Shown: in pieces, positions 36,356 to 47,000 of the stretch
How the letters are laid out: each line of letters begins with the position of its first letter
How positions within the stretch are numbered: the stretch's first letter is position 1
DNA from: Spirulina subsalsa PCC 9445
GTDB taxonomy: Bacteria > Cyanobacteriota > Cyanobacteriia > Cyanobacteriales > Spirulinaceae
Assembly (NCBI RefSeq): GCF_000314005.1
Contig: NZ_JH980292.1
Coordinates: forward strand, 507,410-571,409
Direction of reading: 5' to 3'
DNA length: 64,000 nt
Notes under the pieces: model-generated
What the model saw: the letters and a program-made list of their open reading frames with translations, nothing else
Told to the model about the DNA's origin: nothing
The model's database searches: none
Position numbers and translations under genes: made by a program

Positions 36356-39112
36356 CTATTGCCAATTCCCGACCAAAACATAAGACGACCAAAAATAAGG
36401 TAATCTATAATCTGGATTCTGCAATAACTGCACCTGAGCTTGACGTAAAGCTTCCCCTTTCGTCATCTCAGGTTCTGCTAAGTTGTCATAAAAATGGCTG
36501 ATTAATATGGCGGTTGCTGCATCATTAATATCGAATAAAGAAGCAATGGTACTCCTTGCCCCAGACTGAATTGAAATGCCCGCTAAACCTAATGTAGCAC
36601 GTTTATCTCCTATCGCTGTTTGACAAGCACTCAAGACTAATAAATCTAGGGGGGTTTCCTTTCTCTCTCCCTGAGTTTGCAAAATGCTGCTTAATTCATT
36701 CAAAGTGATTTTCTCATTATAGGCTGAAATAAAAGTGCCATTAGGATCAGATTTGAACATTCCATGAGTCGCTAAGTGAACGATATTAAATGATTGCTGG
36801 GTTAGAGCATTTTTAAAGGAAAAAGGGGTAAAATCTTGATTCTTTAGGATAGTATTTTGAGGAAACTTGGATTGGATGTAACTTAACTCTTTTTCAACAA
36901 AGGGTAAGGCAATTTGTCCTAAATTTTCTTCACTAACCCCGGCAGCTATAATATTTTTAGACTCTAGAGGGATAGCCGGAGTTTCTAAAACATTAAATCC
37001 TAAATTTAGGGCAAGACTGTATTTTTCAATCAAGTATTGTTCCCCATCATACAGCGCATTGAGAGGAATATTTTTTAACTCGCTATCCAAAATAAATACT
37101 AAAGAGCTAATTTGATTAGATTGTAAATTGTCTTCGATAGGTTCAATTAATAACTGATATAACTCTGAAAAGACAGGAGAGTTTATTCTTCTTTTAATAT
37201 GATCTCTAATTTCAGCTACTTTAGCCTCAATATCATCTGCTTTTCTCGCAAAATGAATTAACGGCTCATCCTTGGGCAACTTGACAATCCCATGAACCTG
37301 ATCATCTAACACAATCAAGGACATAACGGCTGTGTTTAAATTATTCTCAGCGATGTAGTCATTTAACGGCACTCCCTGATCATTGCGCAGTTGACATCTT
37401 AAATAGTCTTCCAGTTCAGCTACTTGTAACTGTTCAATAATTTGCGTCGCTTGTTGCAGGGACTGATTATTGTCTTGATTAATCAAAAGCTGGGCAAATT
37501 GTCGATAAACGGGTTCAACATCATCCCGGAATAAAAAGGGATAATCAAAGTTATTCAATGCCGTTAAATTCAATCTCACTGTATCTAAACTTTTCAGAGA
37601 AGATTGATAGGCTGAAATAGCTTGCTTGAGTTGATTTCGTTGGGTTAAGATTCTCCCCAGTTGCCATTGCCATTGATAAAGTAATTCTGGGGATTGCATT
37701 TGTTGAGCGAGTAACAGCGCTTCTTGTGTCAGTTGTTGGGCAAGAGGCCATTGTTGCTGTTTTTCATACCAAGCTCCTAAATATCCTTTGGCGTAAGATT
37801 GAGTTTGATTGTTGTTAATTAGAGTTGATTGCTCAATCACTTGTTCTAGGAGTTGTGGCGCAAGTTGAGCAAAATCTTTAGATTGACTTTTAATTAAAGT
37901 ATGAGCGAGTTTGAGTTTAGCGTAAAGTAGTGGATGGGAGAGATTTTGCTGTTCTAAGAGGGCAATGTCAGATAAAAGCGGTTCTAAGTTCTGTAATTCG
38001 GTTTGCAGTAAGGCTAGGTTTGCCTCAATTAAGTCCTGATTTCCGGCTATCTCGTCTCTGTGTTGGGAGAAGTCTAGTAGAAGCTGTAAGCGGTTGGTTT
38101 GCGCTTGGATTTTTAATAAGGGAGTCGTTAGGGGGGATTTGATGACTTGTTGATAAGTGTTGAGGGTTTGGGCTAAAATTTCCAGTAGGTTTGTGCTTTC
38201 TCTGATGAAAATATTATTTATTTTATCGAAATACAAGCGATTGTTTAAATCCTTTTTCTGATAATATTTGGCTTGTAAGGTGTTGCCGAGTTCTAATAAA
38301 ATTGCGGGCTTTAGGGAGGGTGAGGGGGTTTCTTCGAGTATCTGTAAACTCTGCCTTAATAACCGTTCAGAATGGTCTAAATAATCGCTCTCTGTGCCGA
38401 AATATTGGGTTAATTCGGGTATATCTCCCACGAGGCGGATGATTTTAGCGAGTTGCTGGAGTCCTGTGGCTTTGAGGGGGGAGTTGGGGAGTTGGAGGAG
38501 GGGAGGATTGAGTTGGAGAATACGGTTGAGGGCTTCTCGATAGAGTCCAAGGTTTTGTAGGGCAAAGGTTTGATGAATTTGCGGCTCAATGGCTCGTAAA
38601 GGTTGCCCCATTTGCTGATAATATTGGGCGGAGTTTTCCCAGGCGTTAAGGGCGGTTTGAAACTGACCTAAATTGAGGGAAAGTGTCCCTTGAACTGACC
38701 AAGTTTGTGCTAGGATATTTAGGGTATCTGTGGATTTTGGTTGTGGGTTTAAGAGGTCTAAACTTTGGTTTAAAAGGGTTTGGGCTTCTGTCCAATTTCC
38801 TTGTTTTTGGTACAATAGGGAGAGGTTGGTGAGGACAAGGGCTTGTCCGCCAATGTCTTGGTTTTGGGTGTATTGGGTGAGGGCGGTTTTTAGGAGTGCG
38901 ATCGCCTCTTCTATCTGGTCTTGCTCATAGAGTACCGATGCTTGCTCTACCAACTGCTGGGAGGGGAGATGGCTTTGAGATTGTGCGGTGACGGGGAACA
39001 GGGTAAGGGTGAAACAGAGCAAAAAGAGGCACAAATAACGGAAGCTAGGGCGATGTAAGGCGCGGAAAAAAGACTGTCTGGGGTTTGGGGAGAGAGAGAA
39101 TTTAGTGATCAT
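36356..39112 (-). CDS. TPR and CHAT domain protein
   Basis: A 918-residue secreted or membrane-anchored protein. A hydrophobic N-terminal segment (about 22-44) precedes repeated TPR helices (about 50-560: ASVLYEQDQIEEAIALLKTA and similar), then a C-terminal CHAT domain with His783 (HLATHGMF) and Cys830 (LSACQTAIGDKR). The TPR-CHAT design matches caspase-like proteins of the separase clan, often encoded beside two-partner-secretion transporters in cyanobacteria, as here. The next upstream gene on the same strand (39137-40840) is the transporter, 24 bp away, so they are probably one operon. Confidence 0.9.
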   Translation of the reverse strand: MITKFSLSPNPRQSFFRALHRPSFRYLCLFLLCFTLTLFPVTAQSQSHLPSQQLVEQASVLYEQDQIEEAIALLKTALTQYTQNQDIGGQALVLTNLSLLYQKQGNWTEAQTLLNQSLDLLNPQPKSTDTLNILAQTWSVQGTLSLNLGQFQTALNAWENSAQYYQQMGQPLRAIEPQIHQTFALQNLGLYREALNRILQLNPPLLQLPNSPLKATGLQQLAKIIRLVGDIPELTQYFGTESDYLDHSERLLRQSLQILEETPSPSLKPAILLELGNTLQAKYYQKKDLNNRLYFDKINNIFIRESTNLLEILAQTLNTYQQVIKSPLTTPLLKIQAQTNRLQLLLDFSQHRDEIAGNQDLIEANLALLQTELQNLEPLLSDIALLEQQNLSHPLLYAKLKLAHTLIKSQSKDFAQLAPQLLEQVIEQSTLINNNQTQSYAKGYLGAWYEKQQQWPLAQQLTQEALLLAQQMQSPELLYQWQWQLGRILTQRNQLKQAISAYQSSLKSLDTVRLNLTALNNFDYPFLFRDDVEPVYRQFAQLLINQDNNQSLQQATQIIEQLQVAELEDYLRCQLRNDQGVPLNDYIAENNLNTAVMSLIVLDDQVHGIVKLPKDEPLIHFARKADDIEAKVAEIRDHIKRRINSPVFSELYQLLIEPIEDNLQSNQISSLVFILDSELKNIPLNALYDGEQYLIEKYSLALNLGFNVLETPAIPLESKNIIAAGVSEENLGQIALPFVEKELSYIQSKFPQNTILKNQDFTPFSFKNALTQQSFNIVHLATHGMFKSDPNGTFISAYNEKITLNELSSILQTQGERKETPLDLLVLSACQTAIGDKRATLGLAGISIQSGARSTIASLFDINDAATAILISHFYDNLAEPEMTKGEALRQAQVQLLQNPDYRLPYFWSSYVLVGNWQ

Positions 39113-39136
39113 GGGCTTGTCCCTGATACTGCCTCT

Positions 39137-40840
39137 TTAAAAAGGATTGACTTGTATTGAGAAATGTAAACCGTTTTCTTGCCAAGTGCGTTGAGTCGAT
39201 GAACGAGAAGAGAGGGGAATTCCCCAATCTAAACGGGCAGAAAGGCGATCGCCTATCAACCATTGTAAGCCCAAACCAAGGGAGGCGAGACTATCCCAAT
39301 CCGAGGACTCGCCCTGATTCCACCCCAGACCAAAATCCACGAAAGGGGCAACTAAAAACTGGACTTCGGGCAGTTTCAAGACCGGAAAACGCCACTCCGC
39401 CGACCCAGAGAAGCCATGATCCCTTAATAGGCTATCCTGACGATAGCCCCGCACCGTCCCCAATCCCCCCATTCCCAACTGTTCAGAAGGGACTAAAGGG
39501 CGATCGCTCCATTGCCAAGTTCCCCGTAAAATCAAGGTGCTATCCCCCACTAAACGCACATATTGCCCTTGTCCTCGCCAAGCGAAAAACCTGGCATCTG
39601 GGGGCTGAGAATTAATCGTTGCCCCCAGAGCGTCCAGACCCAGACTAAACTGAGAACGGAAGGCTAAAATATGCTGACGGCTTTGTTGCGTCCACTCCTG
39701 AGTAAAACGTAGGGCTGTAATTTGGGTTTTCCCCTCCCCATCGGCACCGGGGGAGAGAGGAAAGGGAATATCCAGTAAACGAGTGGCGCTTTCTGTGCGC
39801 GACAAGGCTAAACCCACCGCGAATTCTTGACTGGGGGTTTGCTTTAAAGGATGGCGCACCTTGATTTGAGTATAGCGGGAGATAGACTCCACATTGAGCG
39901 GCTCAAAAGGAGGTTCAATAATGCGACTACTGGCGGTTCCCGTCGTTAAATTAACCGTTGTATTGTGGGGACTGACAGGGAGGGTGTAGCTGAAATCGTA
40001 GCTATTGCTGCCCTCCGTGTTACTGTAACCCAACTGTAAGCGATCGCCCCAACCGGATAAACTCCGATGTCCCACCGTCACCCCTCGGCGAAAACTGCCC
40101 ACACTTGGCGATCGCCCATTATCCGCCAAAACCTCCCCAAACCACGGATTAGCCGCCACTACAGCCACCGTTAAAACACTCTGTCCCCCTTGAGGACTCG
40201 CCCCTAACTCCCCCTCTACCTGCTCAATCATGGGGTCTAATTGTAATAACCGCAACCCATCCAGTAACGTGGGTTCATGGAGAGGGGGAGTCGTGGCTAA
40301 ATTCAGGCGCGATCGCACATACTCCCGATGTAATCGCCCCTCCACCCTCACCCGAATCTCCGCCACCCCTCCTTCCCTCACCTGTACCCGCAAAATCCCC
40401 GTCTCCTGAAACCGACGAAAATCCTCCGGACTCACAAAAGCACCACTGGTAATATAGCCCCCCTCCTCATACTTGCGGTCAATCTCCCCCAATAAGGCCA
40501 TCACCTCCGTCACAGAGAGACGATCCCCCACCTGCCAATCCCCCTGTAAATCCTCATCTCCAAACACCGTATTTCCCACCCATTCCAACCCTTGTAAAAC
40601 AAAACCCTCCCCCTCCACAACCGGGGGAGGCGTTTCCTCATCCAGTAACGGTAAATCGAGAAACGGATCCGTCGGGAAAACCGGAGTATCGGGCAAAATC
40701 TCCCGTCGGGGCTCCGAAGGCAATAAATCCGCCGGATTGGGAACTTGGGGACTTTGGGCGCTCACCTCTCCCCCCAAGAGGCACAATCCCACACCGAACA
40801 ACAGTAAACCCTGGGTACAACCTAAAACATGGGCAGACAT
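39137..40840 (-). CDS. Two-partner-secretion outer-membrane transporter (TpsB, ShlB/FhaC family)
   Basis: A 567-residue outer-membrane protein. Signal peptide about 1-27 (ends EVSAQS), proline-rich linker, POTRA_2 domain (about 80-160, FVLQGLEWVGNTVFGDEDL) and ShlB-type beta-barrel (about 220-567), with the family motif GGLGTVRGYRQDSLL and the C-terminal LRARLDWG-like strand SARLDWGIPL ending in Phe. ATG 40840 is taken as the start because it opens the signal peptide. It exports TpsA proteins such as the one at 26585-30529. It precedes the TPR-CHAT gene on the same strand. Confidence 0.9.
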   Translation of the reverse strand: MSAHVLGCTQGLLLFGVGLCLLGGEVSAQSPQVPNPADLLPSEPRREILPDTPVFPTDPFLDLPLLDEETPPPVVEGEGFVLQGLEWVGNTVFGDEDLQGDWQVGDRLSVTEVMALLGEIDRKYEEGGYITSGAFVSPEDFRRFQETGILRVQVREGGVAEIRVRVEGRLHREYVRSRLNLATTPPLHEPTLLDGLRLLQLDPMIEQVEGELGASPQGGQSVLTVAVVAANPWFGEVLADNGRSPSVGSFRRGVTVGHRSLSGWGDRLQLGYSNTEGSNSYDFSYTLPVSPHNTTVNLTTGTASSRIIEPPFEPLNVESISRYTQIKVRHPLKQTPSQEFAVGLALSRTESATRLLDIPFPLSPGADGEGKTQITALRFTQEWTQQSRQHILAFRSQFSLGLDALGATINSQPPDARFFAWRGQGQYVRLVGDSTLILRGTWQWSDRPLVPSEQLGMGGLGTVRGYRQDSLLRDHGFSGSAEWRFPVLKLPEVQFLVAPFVDFGLGWNQGESSDWDSLASLGLGLQWLIGDRLSARLDWGIPLSSRSSTQRTWQENGLHFSIQVNPF

Positions 40841-41013
40841 GAGACAACATTTGTGGTAGACGGCACGCCCCAACTCGGGCAAAGTGCCATCATCTTATAG
40901 CAATTTCCCTTTAATTCCTCCCAACGCTGACCACACAAGAATAAACCCAAAAATAAACCAAGTACCTAGCTAAAACCGCCAGATACTTGTGATCTTGTGA
41001 TTCAGGGTACACT

Positions 41014-41276
41014 TCTTGACATCCTCCCCTGCTTAAAAGCGGGGGATTCGGGCCTTGAGCAGGCAACCAAAGTTACTCGCCTAGACCACAGGTTGACGCT
41101 TGAGGGGTGGGCTTGGTAGCACACCCGGCCGACATGACCTCCACGCCCGTTTTAAGTCTCGGACTGCCAGCCCGCGACTTCGGTTCAGAAGCTCTGATTC
41201 CGATCCAGTCACTACATTGACACTTTAGAACACGTCATGTGAAGAATTGGTGAAGGGGTAAGCCGATAGTGTCAAG
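41014..41276 (-). mobile_element. Solo IS200/IS605-type element (PATE/MITE-like) lacking tnpB
   Basis: On the minus strand the right end has the hairpin typical of cyanobacterial IS605-family elements: CCCCTGC at 41026-41032 and GCGGGGG at 41039-41045, loop TTAAAA, and then TGTCAAG. The other end has TGTCAAG at 41270-41276 on the plus strand, so the element is flanked by CTTGACA...TGTCAAG inverted repeats and a TTGAC target. The interior (41046-41225) is G/C-rich and structured, like the right-end RNA of TnpB elements. No open frame for TnpA or TnpB remains. It is probably a non-autonomous derivative. Confidence 0.6.
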
Positions 41277-41335
41277 ACTTGGTTAAATCGTAAGGATGGC
41301 CTAAGATCAGGAAAATTTAGAGGGGACAGATATCG

Positions 41336-42205
41336 GTGTTTGCGATCGCACTTAAACAAGAACAATATCAAACCTATATTCTCACAGACCAAGAAGCCCA
41401 CTCTCGCATCGAAGTTGTCCCCGAACGCGGGGGAATCATCACCAGTTGGCGCATTCAAGGACAAAATCTCCTCTATTTTGACCCAGAACGCTTTCAAAAC
41501 CCCGATCTCAGCATTCGTGGGGGAATTCCCATCCTCTTCCCCATTTGTGGCAATCTTCCCAATGATCTCTACGTTCATCAAACCAAACAATATCAACTCA
41601 AACAACATGGTTTTGCCCGGGATCTTCCTTGGACTGTCACTGAGGGCCTCACCCAAGACTGTGCTGGAATTACCCTCACCCTCACCAGCAACGACAAAAC
41701 CTATAGTCATTATCCCTTTGAATTTGAACTCCAATTCACCTATCAACTCAAAGGCAATTCCCTGAAAATCCTGCAACGCTACATTAACCATTCCAGCGTA
41801 GAAATGCCCTTTTCTACCGGATTGCATCCCTACTTTTGGGTATCCGATAAAAGCAAACTCTTGTTTGATCTCCCCGCGACCCAATATCAAGATCACCTCA
41901 CCCAAAAAACTCACCCCTTTAAAGGTGCGTTTGACTTCACAGAACCGGAAATTGATTTAGCCTTATTTCCGCTCAGTCGTCCCTCCGCTTCCGTCACGAA
42001 TACCCGCCATAATTTAAAACTCACCCTCACCTACTCAGATATTTATTCCACCCTCGTTTTTTGGAGCGTTCAAGGGAAAGATTATTATTGTTTAGAACCT
42101 TGGAGCGCCGGACGAAACGCCCTCAATAGTAAAGAAAATCTCACCTATCTTCCCCCCGGTGAAACTTGCGACGCTTGGGTTGAAATGACCGTAAGTTACT
42201 GTTAA
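41336..42205 (+). CDS. Aldose 1-epimerase family protein
   Basis: A 289-residue cytosolic protein of the galactose mutarotase-like/glucose-6-phosphate 1-epimerase superfamily. It has VVPERGGIITSWRIQGQNLL, RGGIPILFPICGNLPND, and a C-terminal catalytic-type acidic residue region (LEPWSAGRNALNSKENLTYL). The start is a GTG at 41336. The solo mobile element ends about 60 bp upstream, so the native promoter may be altered. It ends at the base before the stop of the convergent chemotaxis gene. The sugar substrate is unknown. Confidence 0.85.
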   Translation: MFAIALKQEQYQTYILTDQEAHSRIEVVPERGGIITSWRIQGQNLLYFDPERFQNPDLSIRGGIPILFPICGNLPNDLYVHQTKQYQLKQHGFARDLPWTVTEGLTQDCAGITLTLTSNDKTYSHYPFEFELQFTYQLKGNSLKILQRYINHSSVEMPFSTGLHPYFWVSDKSKLLFDLPATQYQDHLTQKTHPFKGAFDFTEPEIDLALFPLSRPSASVTNTRHNLKLTLTYSDIYSTLVFWSVQGKDYYCLEPWSAGRNALNSKENLTYLPPGETCDAWVEMTVSYC

Positions 42206-43564
42206 TTAGGTAATTTCATTTAAGGTTTCAGCCGCTAGATTCAACCTCTGCGCACTACTTCTAGCATAATTCATCCCTAATTTTGTCTCCTCGGCGGCAT
42301 TTTCTAAGTGGTGCATCGTATCTACAACCTGTTGGGTAGCGTGAACTTGTTGCTTTGTACTGAGCAAAATTTGTTCACTACTAATAGCCACCTGGTTAAT
42401 GACCTGAGCGACTTCGTGAAATACCGTCACCGTTTTTTTCGTTGTCTGAACGGTTTGGTTTAAACTTTCCGTTCCCATTTTTGTAGCAACCACTGTATTT
42501 TTAATCCTGTTTTGAATATCCAAAATTAACGAATTAATATTCTGCGCAGACTGTTTACTTTTATCGGCAAGTTGCCGGATTTCTCGCGCTACAACTCGGA
42601 AACCTTCTCCTTGTTCTCCCGCTCTAACTGATTCTATAGCTGCATTTAAAGCTAACATATTAGTCTGATCTGCTAAATCCCGAACCGCTTGAGAAATAGT
42701 TCCCACTTGATTAGCTTTTTCTTGCAGCCAAGCAATGTGTTGTGAAATATTGTCTACTTGTTTTTTTAATTCAGTCATATCTTGCTGACTGGTTTTTACA
42801 GTCTGACTGCCTTCTGTGGTTAAATCCATTACCTGATCCGCTACCTTTTTGGTCGCTCCGGCTTGTTGCGCAACATCTTCAGAAAATTCTCTCAGTTCAG
42901 TAATAACGTTAGTTGTTTCATTAATAACCGTTTGCTGTTGAATAGTAACTCGCTCCTGTTCTTCAACGATTGAGGCAATTTCTTTGGTGGAAAGCACTAC
43001 ATTTTTAACCGTGCCATCCAGTTTATTAGAGATGCTTTGAATGAGCGAGGCAATAATTCCTAAAAGTAGCAAATTCAAAACGAATAATGATATTTTTAAG
43101 CCCTGCAATATATTTAGATTTTGATCCGCTATTTTTTCAGCAGATTCTGTGGCACTATCCGCTAATCTCCAGACTTCCTCACTCAAGCGGATTAGGTCTT
43201 CTTGATGTTGAGGGTCATTTTCGGGACTATCAATTAGATTTTTTAAAGTGTTCCAACGGCTTTGTAAGGTTTGGATATGTCCTAATAATTCAGGATTTTT
43301 AATAGCGGTCAAACCAAGTTCTGAACTCCCTCCAACTAACCCCGAGAAGATTTGATCAATTGTGTTTATATAAAATTGATCTCGTTCACCATTTAACCTT
43401 AATTTCGTTATTTTTTGGCTAGAACCCCGAATCACCCCAGTTAAATTAATAACGCGAGCATTCCCATTCATTCGGTTGATTTGTAAAAATAAAGCTGTAA
43501 TATTGACCAAAGAAAAGCCAAATAAAACCAAGACAATATAACGCATTTGAGTGGTTAAGCGCAT
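42206..43564 (-). CDS. Methyl-accepting chemotaxis protein
   Basis: A 452-residue membrane transducer with TM1 at about 8-28, a periplasmic helical sensor (about 30-155) resembling the type IV pili MCP N-terminal domain (LTGVIRGSSQKITKLRL), TM2 at about 157-177, and a cytoplasmic signalling domain (about 190-452). The conserved hairpin tip is DQTNMLALNAAIESVRAGEQ at 299-318, followed by GFRVVAREIRQLADKS. No clear HAMP. The relative lack of adjacent che genes suggests it works with a remote pathway, such as pilus-based phototaxis. Confidence 0.9.
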   Translation of the reverse strand: MRLTTQMRYIVLVLFGFSLVNITALFLQINRMNGNARVINLTGVIRGSSQKITKLRLNGERDQFYINTIDQIFSGLVGGSSELGLTAIKNPELLGHIQTLQSRWNTLKNLIDSPENDPQHQEDLIRLSEEVWRLADSATESAEKIADQNLNILQGLKISLFVLNLLLLGIIASLIQSISNKLDGTVKNVVLSTKEIASIVEEQERVTIQQQTVINETTNVITELREFSEDVAQQAGATKKVADQVMDLTTEGSQTVKTSQQDMTELKKQVDNISQHIAWLQEKANQVGTISQAVRDLADQTNMLALNAAIESVRAGEQGEGFRVVAREIRQLADKSKQSAQNINSLILDIQNRIKNTVVATKMGTESLNQTVQTTKKTVTVFHEVAQVINQVAISSEQILLSTKQQVHATQQVVDTMHHLENAAEETKLGMNYARSSAQRLNLAAETLNEIT

Positions 43565-43647
43565 GAGTAAAATCTCCTAGGTATTAATCGCCATCCTTAA
43601 CAAAAGGAAGAGCGATTTAAAATCGTTGCTATCCTAGAGTATTCCCT

Positions 43648-43866
43648 TTAATGACCTCGTACAAACCAGCCAAACAAATTAATATCACGGCGCATTTTTT
43701 TTAATTCCGTTTGGTGTTTTTGGGCTGTTTCTGCATACCAAGCGCAATAATCCCGCCAGTCTTCGCGCTGTTCTCGTTCCCGACGAAATTCATAGGCGAG
43801 TTGATGGGTGGCAAACCTTTCCGTTTGCGGTGGTGTCGGGAGGATAAAGCGGAATTCTTGTCCCAT
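43648..43866 (-). CDS. Small hypothetical protein
   Basis: A 72-residue soluble, basic, helical protein with many Arg/Glu (REREQREDWRDYCAWYAETA) and an aromatic C-terminus. It looks like a conserved cyanobacterial hypothetical protein; I do not recognise a function. It lies between the chemotaxis gene and a repeat-bearing intergenic region. Confidence 0.65.
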   Translation of the reverse strand: MGQEFRFILPTPPQTERFATHQLAYEFRREREQREDWRDYCAWYAETAQKHQTELKKMRRDINLFGWFVRGH

Positions 43867-44025
43867 TGTTGAGTGATGAATCTTGAGAGCCGTTAATTCA
43901 TTCTATCAATGTTAGAAGTCAAGGGAATAGGGAACGGGGAACAGGGAACAGGGGGGTCGGGAGTTGATTAGTATTACCTATTACCTATTACCTCTCCCCC
44001 TGCTTCCTTATTCAAGAAACCCTAC

Positions 44026-47000
44026 TCACTCAAATTCTGGGGGCAAACTAAAGGGGGAATCGGGAACTGTGGGGAGGGTGGGAATGGGACGACTGGGCAG
44101 GGTGCCATCACTGCCGGGAGCCGCGCCGGGGGTTGGTTCTGGGGCAATAGTTTCAATAATGAGCGATCGCTGCACCTGCTCCCCAGACGGACTCACCGCT
44201 TGTAACGTCAGGGTTTGCTGGCCACTCTGTTGACTCAAAGGATAGGCCATACTCCCAGAAGACCCTACACTCCCCGGAATGGGGAGCAGCGTCACCTTAG
44301 TTCCCACCGGCCCCTGGACTTGCCAAGAAATGCGCAAACTACGGGTCGGAGTACGAGGATTGACCCGGGCAATGTATTTGAGGGGGACATTCCGGCCATT
44401 GACCTGAAAACTGGCAATGCGCACCGGTAAATCCGGGGCCTTCACCTCCACCAGATTAGATCTTTGACTGGTGCTGGGTAAACCTAAACCCGCTTTCGGC
44501 ACCACCGAAAGTTCAAAGACATATTGACCGCCCCCCGTGCTATTAGTCGGGACATTTTGACAGACTAACCGCTCTTGACTGGCGCGGCAATAGTCAATCA
44601 GGGGGGCGGGGATGCCGTCGGTGAAGTCATAGCGTTGTTGGGAGGCTAAAACCGCTCCTTCAGGCGATCGCCCAATCACCCGCAATTCTCGCAAATTTCG
44701 AGGAAAACCAATTTCCCAATTCAAACGCACCCGTTCATTTTGCGTCCCATCATACTGGCTTTGGGTCGTGTCAAATTCCAGCAACTCGGGAGACTGGGGG
44801 GTTTCAATCACAATAGTATCCGTCGTTTTCGCCTCCACCACTTCCCCATTGCCCTGTCGGGGAACTAAAGCCACCTCAAAAATATACTCCCCCGGTTCTC
44901 GCACCACTTGGGGAATCTCCCGACAAATCAGCCGTTGTTCGACAATTTGACAGTACGGCCGCAAAGCTTCAGGAATGCCCCCCGTAAAACTGTAGCGTTG
45001 TAGAGGACTCACCACACTATTATTGGGCGCACGGCCAACAAGGCGAATTTCCTGCAACTGTTCCGGGTGGAGAACCTGCCAGTTAAAATGAATCAGGGTT
45101 TCTGGGAACGGCGAATCATTGACCGACCTAACGGTATTGACAGCAACGGGGGCAGTATTCGCCGTGGCATTCGGGGACGCGATTTGAGCCGCTAAATCTA
45201 CCAAGGTCGGAACCGGAATCGGGAGAATACTAATGGTATCTGTGCGTTGGGAAAAGGGGCTATTATCCCGTAAACGACGGGGAACAACCGTTAACTCAAA
45301 AGTGTAATCTCCCGCTTGTCGGGCATCGGTGCGCACATTTTGACAGACCAGATTCGGCCGGAAGGAACAAACCGACCCTAATGCCTCGGGGATGCCATTG
45401 GTCAAATCATAGACCAAAGGACGAGGGGGGGTTGCGTCTCCCGTGGCCGTGCCGCTAATTTGCAAGGAGGCAATACGTCGGGGGTGGGTAATTTGCCAGT
45501 TGAGATGGATAAAATCCCCATCAGCGGCCTCGTAGGTGGGGGAGACGGAACTAAACTGAAGCACCCGGGGGGGGCTAGGGGGACGGACAAAGTACCACCA
45601 CACCAAGAAAATGGCGGCGGCGATCGCACCCCCCACCGCCAAAATCACTAAAAACAAGTGCCACCACGGCCTCGCCTGCCAAATTAACGTACCCTCTAAA
45701 CTTTCTACAGGTAAGGGCAAATCATGGCGATCAATTAAATCCAAAAAGAACCGATACTCCCGCCCCTTCCCCCACCAAGGCCGCCGTTTCCGTTCCCTCG
45801 GCTCCACCTCCACAAACACCTTGCCACTTTCCCCTTGAGGAATTTGTAAGGTATTCGGCAACAACCGATAGGTGCAATCTGGAGTTTCCGCATCTTCCCG
45901 CGCTTCGATGACTAATTCCCGCCCCGTATTGCCCTCATTCGCCACCCGCACTTCATACAACCCCTCCCCTAAGCGAATCTTGCCTAAAATTGTCCGTAAC
46001 TCAATATTCAAGTCATAGCGGGGGAGAACCGTAAGATACATCACCTCCATTAGCAACAAATCCCGATTATTGAGAGAAGTCAGGCACACCGTCGGGAAAT
46101 ACTGCCCCGCGCTAATCTCCTCGGGAAACTGCAACAACAGCACTATCTCCCCCTGACTCCCCGGATTCAGAGCGAGGGTATCTTGATCCAACACTAACCC
46201 CAAACGGTTTAAACCCTCGGGATAAATCACCTGATACCAGTCTGGGGACAAATCACTACAAGTCAGCCGAAACCGATCCACTCGATTGGAACGATTGTTC
46301 ACAATCACCCGCACCTCAAACGGTTGCCCCGGTGTAATGGGGAGGGGTTGAGTCGCCCGGGTACTGGGAAATAGGGTAAAAGTGGGATCATTAACCTGGG
46401 GCCCCGCTTGAATGGGGGGCAAAATCCGCAAGGTTTGTTGATGGCGGATGGGAGTATCTTCCGGGTAATGTTCCGGCGCATCAATAATGAGAGAATAAAT
46501 ATAATTTTCCGGGATAGCCTGCACCGGAATAACAAACTGAAACACCACCTCACTACTTTGCCCCGGACTCAAAGCCAGCCGTTCCTCGGGGCTTAAACAC
46601 CATTGACGCAAAGGTTGGGAAGTTTCATCAATGTAGAGGTCGATGATAGCCCCTTTTGGCCCTTGATTACTGAGAGTCACCCGCAATTCAAAGGTTTCTC
46701 CGGCCGTGATGGTGTAGTCTCCCGATGGATTGGTAATCATGGCAATGGGATTGCCCCGCATAGAGACTAAATCCCCATTGCGTTCCGAAGTCGCCAAAGT
46801 CTTGCGGAGGAGTCGCTCCTCACTCACCAGCATCCCACTCTCCCCACTCGGTACCATCCTATAGCGGGTTTCCTCGTCCAAAGTCGTCAGTGTACTGAGA
46901 TATCCCTCTTCAACTAAGGCGCTTAATTCAGCCTCAGCTTCCGGTAAATCTAGCTCAAAATGCTCGGCGACTTCCTGTAAGGTCACATCGTCCGCTAGAC

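Noticed and set aside
39157-39615. Plus-strand frame of 152 codons opposite the TpsB gene
   Set aside because: It lies over the conserved beta-barrel coding sequence and shows no domain.
41225-41914. Minus-strand frame of 229 codons opposite the aldose epimerase
   Set aside because: The plus-strand epimerase is well supported and the antisense product has no features.
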